From Punctularia strigosozonata HHB-11173 SS5 (lineage: Eukaryota > Basidiomycota > Agaricomycetes > Corticiales > Punctulariaceae): a stretch of DNA of 64,000 nucleotides. Of the stretch, positions 45,056-54,120 are shown piece after piece. The stretch spans positions 366,502 to 430,501 of the forward strand of contig NW_006767451.1 in assembly GCF_000264995.1 (NCBI RefSeq), in the 5' to 3' direction. Under the pieces are notes generated by a model. It searched no databases and was not told the DNA's origin. It saw only the letters and a list, made by a program, of their open reading frames with translations. Numbering within the stretch: the first letter of the stretch is position 1; every line of letters begins with the position of its first letter. The position numbers were made by a program, and so were the translations under genes.

Positions 45056-45545
45056 GCAGGTGCGAGTGCGAGTTTGGTGGGGTGAGACCAAGGAGGCAAC
45101 CTCCTTCAGATTTATATCTGTTTGACAAAGTCGCCCCAGGTCCACTCATGGACGGTGGCCTTGCAAGAATTCGTTGTTGTTACGAGGACAATTGTCTGCG
45201 ACTTTGGCGTCGGTCGGAGTTACGCTGAAGAAGTTTTGCAAGGCCAAGAGTGTGAAAAGATACACTGGCAAGGCCACGACCATGATTAAGCTGAGTCTCA
45301 TATCGCGCAGGGGAAGAAATAATCGAAGGTAGTTGTGCGTTGTAGCACAACGGTGGCCGGCTGCGCGTGACGGCCATATTTGGTAATGGCCCAAATCGGA
45401 TCGATGTGGCGTTGCACGAGCGGGGGCACAGACATCAACTTGCTCGAGGGCAAATAATGCGCGATCACTCTGATACGTGTTGACTTCTTAATTGATCCGG
45501 TCCCGAAAGGACGGGTGGAGGTTTGCCGGCAATCACGATTAATGG
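45056..45545. other. Spacer within cassette copy 2
   Basis: 490 bp between the kinase start and the stop of the cysteine-pair gene. No conserved ORF. Confidence 0.35.
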
Positions 45546-47154
45546 TTATTCATTGAGGGCATCGTAGTCAATCAAAGCGTCCCAAGGTATAGATGCATGT
45601 GCTGTCCCATTGACAACTTCAGGATCTGCCGCACTGTCGCTGGGTCTCTCCTCAAGTTCTTCAACGGGTATCCAACGGTAATGATCTAGGATCAGATGAC
45701 GCCACTGTCTTCGCTCCTCATCCCATTCGGCCACCTCAGCCTTTGCTCGGTTCTCATATACGGGACATCCGTCCTCCGCAACTGCCGGCCATTCAACCTC
45801 AATAATCCAAGGAGGGAACGTCCGCATCGCCCTCATTATACAATTTCCGCAGCGGCCCAGTTCGACATGCCAACGCTCCATCTCGGCGAGAACGCCGGGG
45901 GGTAAATGTTGGAATTGGACGGTGAACTGTTGCTTGAACACCCTTGGAGCCCTTGGTCGTGGTCGTACCGATAGCCCAGGTAAAGAATCCATGAACGGAT
46001 CTGGTCGACCCAAAGCGAGCATTTTTTCGACGTTTCGTTCCTTACTCGTAAGGCGGTCCGGATGAGGGTCGGACATTGAACATGCGCTGCGGTCGTCGTA
46101 TGGGAACCCTTGTGCGTCCGCGCCGATGCGAGGCCTCGGTTTCGAGAACTTCGTTTCCTCGATGCGCCGTCGTTGACTGGCTGTAGGTCGACATGTACAG
46201 CATGTCGTGTTTTCTCGGGGGTCGGCGTCAATCAGCGCATCGAGTACAGAGCGAAGAACGCCATCCATTGAACGCTTATCAGTGTCCTTGTTTTCATCAA
46301 CTCGCGCTTTTATCAGCGCAACGAGGGCGGCCTGAAGGTCGGAGGTCTTTTCTGCGTCTGTGCCGCTTCTCGGGACGGATGGCAGGGACGCCGTCTCGTG
46401 GGCGGGTGTTCTATCGTGAGCATAATGAGCACACGCAGGACAAGAGTCGCAGTTTGTCAAACGTACGAATGAATCGGGACCGCAGTACTCTGGCGAGTAC
46501 GGTTGGCCCGCGAGGATGCCGTACGGCGTGCGTCGAGCATATCAACGTCGTGCACCATGTTCTTCACACTTTCCGAGGCGCGTGCTATCGCTTGTTCCGT
46601 CTTCGTTACAAGCTCGTGAACCCCATTGGCTTCGCGCAGCAGCTTCCTCAGCTCGCCCGTAGCTCGTTTGGCTTTTTTCACCCAACGTGATGGCTGCTGC
46701 GAGCTGCCCGCTTCTACGTCATCGCTGGTGCGACGACGCTTGGGAACCCGTCCTTCTGGAGCGGGAGGCATGGGTCGTTTGGTGGAACGTCGAGGACGAG
46801 GGAGGACCTCATCTTCGAGAACTTCATGTCGTGGGTGGGGAGCTTCGGGTTTACGGGGTTTAGGAGGTGGGGGGCACGGTTTGGATGGTGCAGTAGAAGC
46901 TCGAGGGTACGCTTCGCGACCGCGGCGGAGGTTGTATACTGGTTCCTTACTACCTACGAGGTCGGCGATCACGGAACGTCCATAATTATAAGATGGATTG
47001 GGCGCGTACCGGATGCAGCCCGCGACGTCGCCTCTCCAAGCTGGCTTGCGACACCGTGCCAGTTAAATGCTAGCCGATTTGTGGAGCGCGCAATACTCCT
47101 GGTTACTTTGGGAGCGCTAGTTTCCGGCGAAGGGTGCTGGGCTCGCCGCTTCAT
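45546..47154 (-). CDS. Unknown nuclear-looking protein with Cys pairs (copy 2)
   Basis: Three exons: 47154-47010, 46953-46467 and 46410-45546, 498 aa, with the same intron positions and phases as copy 1. N-terminus MKRRAQHPSPETSAPKVTRS; possible nuclear signal EGRVPKRRRTSDD; helix RATGELRKLLREANGVHEL; Cys pairs TCCTCRPTASQRRR and RCGNCIMRAMRTFPPW; C-terminal half VFKQQFTVQFQHLPPGVL, CPVYENRAKAEVAEWDEERR and RWIPVEELEERPSD. The C-terminal half is much better conserved between copies than the first half, so it is likely the functional domain. Two upstream in-frame ATGs (47205, 47187) exist. 47154 is preferred because copy 1 starts there. A copia-type element begins about 470 bp upstream. Confidence 0.7.
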
Positions 47155-47622
47155 GCTTCGTTCGTTCCCTGTCGGGTTGGGGGCCATTTGTGCGGAGAAA
47201 ATCAAAGATCCAGTTCAAAAAGATATAATTCTCAGCTCAGCCTCAGCAAGATGAAACGAGCAAGTTTCGATGGATGAAACAAGCCTTTTTGTTGCGTATC
47301 CGGTCGACTTGACGCTGCTTCAACGAGCTCCTTTTCTGGCCTGTTTGGTCCCACGTGACACGGTGGACGTGGGCGCCTCGAGCCCGCGACGCGACGCAAC
47401 GCGACTCACAAGCTGCCCTACTAGTACTAGCGACGTCTACATTTCCATTTGGGAAGAGTTCTACAGGACTACATCGTAGAACTTCTGGGAGGTATAATGA
47501 GTTACGACATTTGCACTTCAGTTGATGAAACACAAATATTGACCATACCGGTACAACTTCGCATCGTCCGACAATTTAATTACGTCGACCACGCCGAAAT
47601 AGGACACGACACACGATCAAGT
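47155..47622. promoter_or_regulatory. Upstream region of cassette copy 2
   Basis: Similar to 36439-36870. Conserved blocks include GTATCCGGTCGACTTGACGC and TTTGGTCCCACGTGACAC (contains CACGTG). It is cut by the copia-type insertion. Confidence 0.45.
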
Positions 47623-47627
47623 CTTCA

Positions 47628-47894
47628 TGTTGAACTAGGCTCTACACAGCCTTGGTCACATGCGACACAGCATGGCTGTTCTCACAGCCTTCCACATCAT
47701 TGGACAGCGTAGCCATCTGCACTGGTATGATAGCGTACAGCCCTGCATAGCCACTCCTTTGTAGTATATAAGAGCAGGCCTGTCGGCCCCTAATGATAAC
47801 TCGCTTCCTATCAGCAGTCCCCACCAGTAAGCTCTACAAGCTCACCAGGTCAGTCCCAGCCGCGTGCCACTGCGTGCACTAGCGCTGTCCAATA
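47628..47894 (+). repeat. 5' LTR of the copia element
   Basis: 267 bp, begins TGTTGAACTAGG and ends GCTGTCCAATA. It contains a TATA-like GTATATAAGAGC about halfway. Confidence 0.95.
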
Positions 47895-48195
47895 GGTTAT
47901 GAGCCCTGTCAGGCGCTGGGGAGCGCACTCTGCTGCTGCACCCTGTGCGACTGACAGACTGGCCTGAGCGCCGTCGTTATCGACGTGCTGCTATGGTGGT
48001 CATTGCGCACTGCTGCTGCCCTAGGCGCGCGGTTGCTGCATGGCGCACTGCTGCTGCCTATGGCGCGCAGTTGCTGCCTAGGGCGCGCTTCGGCGCTGCC
48101 CAGAGGGGTCTCAGCGCCATGGACGGCTGCTTGCACATTGTCGCTGACATTTTAGCTGACTCTGTTGCCTCACCAGACCTCTCATCGTTCTCGCA

Positions 48196-51100
48196 ATGTC
48201 CTCGTCCAAAGGATCCTCTGTTGTCGACCTCGTCCCCATCTTCAATGGCACCAACTTCGTCATGTGGGAGCAGAGCATGAAGGCTTATCTCATGCAGCAG
48301 GGGCTCTGGCATATCATCAATGATGCTCGCCCCGATACCCCAGCCTCCGGCGATGAGGAAGCCGTGAAGATAGCCAAGGAGGACCGCCAGCGGTCCTATG
48401 ACGAGAAGAGCGACAAGGCCCTTGGCTCCATCCTCCTGCGCGTCTCCGAAAGCATCCGCCAAACGCTGAAGGACCAAGACGAGCCTGACAAAGTCCTGGA
48501 CCTCCTTCGCCGCAACTACGGCCAGCAGCGTGTCGGCAACGCATACTCCGACTTCGTCTCTATGCAGCGGGTTCAGATCCCAGACGACAAATCCCCCGTG
48601 CCAGCGCTTAACGAGCTGCAGGCCTGTTGGGACCGTCTTCAGCAGATCAAGGTCCGCCCTTCCACGGGTAAATCCTCGGACCCATCCACCGAATCCCTGC
48701 CGAAGTGGCTCTTTGGTATGATGCTTCTGTCGAAGCTCCCGAAGAACCTGGAGGTGGTTCGCCAGAACCATGCGAATACCGACCCTGCGCAGATCGACCC
48801 AGAGACGATCAGGACGGCCGTCATTAGCGCCTGGGAGTCTAACTCTCTGCGCAAGAGGAGCCAGCCACCTGATGCCAAGCGCATCACTGCCATCAAAAAG
48901 AAGAATGGCGATAAACCCTTCGACGCCCAGCTGAAGAATAACCGTGACAATAACTCCGGTTCCAGCGGCTCGAACCAGCAATCCTCCGGGTCCAACAACA
49001 AGAAGCGAGGGAAGCGCGGTGGTAACAAAAAGAAGAACCACTCGCAGCACACCCATATCGCTGATGTTGACTCTGAGGATGGGATGCACGTCATCGCATC
49101 GGGAGTCTCGCATATCGCGAGCGTCGCCTCTGTCCCTACTCCTGGAGTACCTGGTCCTACCGACATGCGCATGCATCGCCCCGTCGTCAAGTCTAGCGGC
49201 AAGCCCTCCGTCTACCGCGATGTACAGGCCGGCTTTGAGATCGCTCACGCTCTTGGTATCCCTACCACGAGCAATACGCTCCGCAACATCGAGCTCGATT
49301 TCAACGCCGCCAAGTCATCGCTGCCGCCTCCCTCACAGGAGGAGTGGCATGCCTACTTAGAGGAACGCGCCGACTTCCGTCTGCAAACCTATGGCAATGC
49401 GTTTAGCGACGACGACGACGTGGACGACTTCTACCCCCCTATTAAGAAGATGCGCCTAGAAGATCGGATTTCTGAGGGCTCGAGCGACTCCTTCATGCAA
49501 AGCATAGGGAGTGCCGAAGTAGCGGACACGACCGGAGCGCCGACCTTAACGGGTCAGGCTGCCGAAGGTTCTTCCTCTGAGCAGGACATCGCGGCTCCCA
49601 TCCCAGTTGGCTGCCAATCGCTGCTCGACATCTTCGCCGACAGCGATGTGGACATGGTCTCTACCGGTCACGTCGAGATCGACGACCTGTTCCCCTTTGG
49701 CGACCAGTTTGTGGAGGATGCGAGCGCGCTCCCTGAGCCTGCGCACTGGGCCGACCGCCCTTGGGCTGATGACGGGTATGTCCCTCTCACCCACATGTCA
49801 GCGTTACATGATGCTAACGTGCTCTTCTGCGCCTTGCGCAATTTAGACGCATGTAAATACTATATCGCATCGAACCCCTGTTGTAACGACCGTAATGACA
49901 TGTACCCTCACGGGCTTACTTATGCTGCATGTGCGCATTGTAAGGGGAAGAGAAAGCAAGGGACGAATCCTAAGCTTGAGGAGATCCGGCGAACTTGGAT
50001 GCTCGACTCCGGTGCTTCATTGCATATAACGGGTAACATGGACGACTTCCTCGATTTTGAAAAGTTCAAACCCTCGGAGCGCATACCTACCCTAACCGCA
50101 AATGGTGTCGTCTTCATTGAAGGACGCGGTACCTCGGTACTCCGTTACAATGACATTTGGAACGGACCATCGGTTGTTCGCATCGGACCGGTCTACTACC
50201 TGCCAGGGCTCCTAGGACCGCTCATCTCAATGGGCACCTTCTTGAAGCAAGGAATGAAGGTCCGAGGCGATGCTGACCACATCACCCTGACTGAGAACGA
50301 TAAACCCTTCATGGCATTTCCAGTTAGACGTCCCGGAGATACGGTCTACGCCATCAAGACGTTAAATCCTACCGTCGGTTTCATTGGTGTTGCAAACTCT
50401 GTTGACCACGGAGTCATGCACCGTCGCTTTGCCCATGCTGGGCGCGATGCTCTTCGCCATGCTCGGGATCATACCCTTGATTTCCCTGAGATTGAGTTCC
50501 CTAAAAAGGATCCTCTTTGCCGTGGATGTGCGCAGGGCAAGATGCCCTTGCGGCCGTTCCCTGAGAACCCACGTCGCGCAAATAAGCCCTTTGAGCTCAT
50601 CCATTCGGACTTGAAGTCTTTCCCTGTGGAGTCGTACCACAAATTCAAGTATGCAATCATCATGCTTGACGACTACACCTCCTATGCCTGGATTGTTTGT
50701 CTGCGCTCGAAAGATGCTGCGACTACGGCCATTAAGCAGTTCATTGCAATGGTCAAAAACCAGCATAGTGCCACCGTCAAACACTGGATGTCTGACTTCG
50801 GCGGGGAATACAAGTCAAAAGCTCTCAGCGACTATCTGCGTTCTCAAGGCATTGAGATTCATGAGAGTGCTCCGCACACGCCACAACAAAACGGTCGTGC
50901 TGAACGCTTTATGCGCACTTTCATGGATAAGGCTGAAGCCATGCGGCATGACGCCTGCATCCCTCAATCTTGGTGGGAATTCGCCATCGAACATGCGTGC
51001 CATGTTTACAACAGAACACCCCTGAGGCGCCATCAATGGGCGACTCCGCATGAGAAACTACTTGGAGAAGCTCCTTCGGTGAAGCATCTTCGAGTATTCG

Positions 51101-53466
51101 GCTGCGGTGCCTATGTACACATCCCAACCGACGTTCGCGCAAATAAACTTGCTGCAAAGTCGGAGTTAATGACTTATATTGGGGTGCATCCTGGCAATAT
51201 CGCAAATTTTCGCTTTATGCGATCGCCGAACAATGTGGTTTTCACTAGCGCTCATGCTCTGTTCGATGAGGGTTTATTCCCTAAGTGCGAAAAGACCGAG
51301 AAACGACGTGTTACGGATAGGTTGCCTACGGCACCACCAACCGACCCACACGATCAACCTCTTCCTTTGCCGGAATTGAGCGATGATGATGAGCTGCCAC
51401 CGGCAGCTCCTCCCAAACCACCTTCCTCAAAGGGTAAGGGCAAAGCGCGTGACGACGCGCCGGAGCAGCATAATGCGCCCAGCCCGACACCGCCTGAACG
51501 CGCTTCGGGAGAACCTGACGCACCGCAAGGGGGAGCGGAGCAGCCAGAGGCGCCTGCACCACCTGGTCCGCGTCGTTCTACGCGCGAAAGGAGAGTTACT
51601 CGTCGAGAGGGTAATATCTATGGCGAATCACGACCGCCTGTAGATCAATATCGGGATATTGAGCGACGGAGCAATTGGGAAAAGACAGTTGGAATCCGCT
51701 CGGGTCGCGACCGAGCAGAACCACATCGTCGAGATGAACAGGTTCCCGGACCTAGTTCTGACCAACCCAGCTCCAGCGAACGTCGCCAACCTGAGCCCAC
51801 CGATAACGGCGAGTCCAAACTGGCAAAACTATGCCGGGAAGGGGGAGTCCGTTGCATCGAAATGCTGCTTAATTGCGCAATTCCACCATTTGATGCTCAT
51901 CCCGCCGATTCCAACGTTCGAGAATGGACGTATCGTGACATACAGCGACTTCCACCCGCTGAGCAAAAGGAATGGAGGGCTGCATGCGAAGATGAGCTAA
52001 CTATGCTCCGCAAGCGCCGAGTTTTCGAACTTGTTGATCGCCCAAGTGACCGAAAAGTCATAAAGAACCGTTGGGTCTTCGACGTCAAAACTGACGGTCG
52101 AAAGAAAGCTAGGCTTGTTGCCAAAGGCTTCTCCCAGATAGAAGGCGTTGACTTCGACCAAGTCTTCTCTCCTGTCGTCCGATTCGAGTCAGTGCGACTT
52201 ATACTCGCACTTGCTGCACTGGAAGGGTGGTATATCACCGCTCTCGATGTGCGCAGCGCCTACCTCTATGGCAAACTCGATGAAGAAATCTACATGGAGC
52301 AGCCTGAAGGTTTCGTTGAACCTGGCTCGCGCGGAAAAGTATACCGGCTACTCCGCGCACTATACGGACTAAAGCAAGCGGGATTAGCGTGGTGGCGCAC
52401 CCTTGACAAGTCCATGTCAAAGCTCGGCTTTACACGCTTGAGATCTGACGCCGGTATCTTCGTCATGAAACGTGATGGAGAAACAATTGTCGCCGTCGTC
52501 TATGTCGACGACTCATTCTTCTGCGGAAGGAACAAACCCTTTGTGGACAAGGTCAAGGCCGAGTTCATGAAGATCTGGGAATGCCGCGATCTTGGACCCT
52601 TGTCTGAGTTTCTGCGCATGCGCATCACCAGAGATGGCAGCACAATAAAGATTGATCAATGCGCCTACCTGGAGAAAGTGCTTGAGCGCTTTGATATGCA
52701 GAATGCAAAACCTGCGCAAACCCCTCTCCCAGATGGTTTCCATCCACTTCCTAACCCAGACGCGGTCAATATAGACCTGCGACACCGGTACCAGCAAGTC
52801 ATTGGGTCACTCATGTACTTGATGATTGGTACGAGACCTGACATCGCCTTTGCCGTCACTCAAATGGCTCGTCATGCTGCCAACCCGTCCCAAGAGCACC
52901 TTGATAAAGCGCTGTATATCTGCCGCTATCTCGCTGGGACGCGGACGTACTCTATTGTGTACGATGGCGCAGACAGAATGGGCTTCTCGGCATACACAGA
53001 CTCTGACTGGGCCTCTGACCCTATCACTCGTCGGTCTCAAACCGGTTATTTCACCAAGTTGGCCAAAGGCATATTCTCTTGGCAGTCTTCATTGCAGAAG
53101 ACAACCGCTCTCTCTAGCACTGAGGCGGAGTACATGGCGCTCTCTGATTGTAGCCGCCAAATCACCTGGATTGTTAGCCTGATGCGAGAGCTCGGTTATA
53201 ATCTAGGGCCAATTGAGATTGCTGGTGACAATGAAGGATCCTTGCATCTTGCAGGAAATCCTGTCACGGAAAAGCGGTCAAAACACATCGACATCCGCTA
53301 CCATTTCATCCGTGACCGCATAGACGACAACACTGTGCGCGTTGTTCACATCGATGGGCAAGACAACCCAGCCGACATGCTCACGAAAAATCTGGGACAT
53401 GTGAAGTTCCTCAAGTTCCGACCGTTCCTAGGAATGGTATTCCCCACGGCTGCGAAGCGCGCCTAG
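48196..53466 (+). CDS. Copia gag-pol polyprotein (element-borne)
   Basis: One frame of 1756 codons. Domains in family order: a Gag-like N-terminal part, aspartic protease, integrase with its zinc-binding HHCC region and catalytic core, reverse transcriptase with YVDD, and RNase H. The order protease-integrase-RT-RNase H defines Ty1/copia. The element looks whole. Confidence 0.95.
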   Translation: MSSSKGSSVVDLVPIFNGTNFVMWEQSMKAYLMQQGLWHIINDARPDTPASGDEEAVKIAKEDRQRSYDEKSDKALGSILLRVSESIRQTLKDQDEPDKVLDLLRRNYGQQRVGNAYSDFVSMQRVQIPDDKSPVPALNELQACWDRLQQIKVRPSTGKSSDPSTESLPKWLFGMMLLSKLPKNLEVVRQNHANTDPAQIDPETIRTAVISAWESNSLRKRSQPPDAKRITAIKKKNGDKPFDAQLKNNRDNNSGSSGSNQQSSGSNNKKRGKRGGNKKKNHSQHTHIADVDSEDGMHVIASGVSHIASVASVPTPGVPGPTDMRMHRPVVKSSGKPSVYRDVQAGFEIAHALGIPTTSNTLRNIELDFNAAKSSLPPPSQEEWHAYLEERADFRLQTYGNAFSDDDDVDDFYPPIKKMRLEDRISEGSSDSFMQSIGSAEVADTTGAPTLTGQAAEGSSSEQDIAAPIPVGCQSLLDIFADSDVDMVSTGHVEIDDLFPFGDQFVEDASALPEPAHWADRPWADDGYVPLTHMSALHDANVLFCALRNLDACKYYIASNPCCNDRNDMYPHGLTYAACAHCKGKRKQGTNPKLEEIRRTWMLDSGASLHITGNMDDFLDFEKFKPSERIPTLTANGVVFIEGRGTSVLRYNDIWNGPSVVRIGPVYYLPGLLGPLISMGTFLKQGMKVRGDADHITLTENDKPFMAFPVRRPGDTVYAIKTLNPTVGFIGVANSVDHGVMHRRFAHAGRDALRHARDHTLDFPEIEFPKKDPLCRGCAQGKMPLRPFPENPRRANKPFELIHSDLKSFPVESYHKFKYAIIMLDDYTSYAWIVCLRSKDAATTAIKQFIAMVKNQHSATVKHWMSDFGGEYKSKALSDYLRSQGIEIHESAPHTPQQNGRAERFMRTFMDKAEAMRHDACIPQSWWEFAIEHACHVYNRTPLRRHQWATPHEKLLGEAPSVKHLRVFGCGAYVHIPTDVRANKLAAKSELMTYIGVHPGNIANFRFMRSPNNVVFTSAHALFDEGLFPKCEKTEKRRVTDRLPTAPPTDPHDQPLPLPELSDDDELPPAAPPKPPSSKGKGKARDDAPEQHNAPSPTPPERASGEPDAPQGGAEQPEAPAPPGPRRSTRERRVTRREGNIYGESRPPVDQYRDIERRSNWEKTVGIRSGRDRAEPHRRDEQVPGPSSDQPSSSERRQPEPTDNGESKLAKLCREGGVRCIEMLLNCAIPPFDAHPADSNVREWTYRDIQRLPPAEQKEWRAACEDELTMLRKRRVFELVDRPSDRKVIKNRWVFDVKTDGRKKARLVAKGFSQIEGVDFDQVFSPVVRFESVRLILALAALEGWYITALDVRSAYLYGKLDEEIYMEQPEGFVEPGSRGKVYRLLRALYGLKQAGLAWWRTLDKSMSKLGFTRLRSDAGIFVMKRDGETIVAVVYVDDSFFCGRNKPFVDKVKAEFMKIWECRDLGPLSEFLRMRITRDGSTIKIDQCAYLEKVLERFDMQNAKPAQTPLPDGFHPLPNPDAVNIDLRHRYQQVIGSLMYLMIGTRPDIAFAVTQMARHAANPSQEHLDKALYICRYLAGTRTYSIVYDGADRMGFSAYTDSDWASDPITRRSQTGYFTKLAKGIFSWQSSLQKTTALSSTEAEYMALSDCSRQITWIVSLMRELGYNLGPIEIAGDNEGSLHLAGNPVTEKRSKHIDIRYHFIRDRIDDNTVRVVHIDGQDNPADMLTKNLGHVKFLKFRPFLGMVFPTAAKRA

Positions 53467-53504
53467 AATGCTTGCGACCCTTACGGGCACTTAGCAAGGG
53501 GGAG

Positions 53505-53771
53505 TGTTGAACTAGGCTCTACACAGCCTTGGTCACATGCGACACAGCATGGCTGTTCTCACAGCCTTCCACATCATTGGACAGCGTAGCCATCTGCACT
53601 GGTATGATAGCGTACAGCCCTGCATAGCCACTCCTTTGTAGTATATAAGAGCAGGCCTGTCGGCCCCTAATGATAACTCGCTTCCTATCAGCAGTCCCCA
53701 CCAGTAAGCTCTACAAGCTCACCAGGTCAGTCCCAGCCGCGTGCCACTGCGTGCACTAGCGCTGTCCAATA
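53505..53771 (+). repeat. 3' LTR of the copia element
   Basis: Same 267 bp as the 5' LTR, with no difference noticed by eye. Confidence 0.95.
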
Positions 53772-53776
53772 CTTCA

Positions 53777-54120
53777 CAGTACAAGGTGTGCTTTCCTGGG
53801 GCTTTTTTAATGCGCCACGTAGAGTTACTTACCAAAGTAAGCTGTGGGTATGCTCAGACAGCGGACGGTCATGGGCATCATATTGGTTAGACTCGAAGGC
53901 CATCGATTACACATATAACCCTAGGCATACTGATCGCCCTTGTGGAGAGCCGACCATTGCATATACATTCCAGGGACAAGCATTCCAAACGAGAGAGCTC
54001 AAGGCGATGTTAAGTCTACTAAGCCGCACACGAGACCGCCCTCTCCCTTCGACATATGCCAGCACAGACGGCATCGCATGCATTCTAATCATCACTGCGA
54101 GGTAAACCACAACACGGTTC
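53777..54120. other. Intergenic region
   Basis: 344 bp between the copia element and the dynamin stop codon. No gene seen. Confidence 0.4.

Larger units (their letters stand above)
41598..47622. repeat. Segmental duplication, copy 2
   Basis: Counterpart of 30828-36870, same gene order and strand. Its upstream end is cut by the copia-type element at 47628. Confidence 0.85.
47623..53776 (+). mobile_element. Ty1/copia LTR retrotransposon, looks whole
   Basis: LTRs of 267 bp at 47628-47894 and 53505-53771, flanked by a 5-bp target duplication CTTCA at 47623-47627 and 53772-53776. A primer-binding site directly after the 5' LTR (GGTTATGAGCCC) complements the anticodon arm of initiator tRNA-Met, the half-tRNA priming known in copia elements. 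A purine tract (GCAAGGGGGAG) precedes the 3' LTR. One long gag-pol frame lies between. The LTRs appear identical, so the insertion is young. It sits in duplication copy 2. Confidence 0.97.

Noticed and set aside
48058-49248. 396-codon minus-strand ORF over the copia gag region
   Set aside because: Shadow of the element's coding frame, with no recognisable domain.
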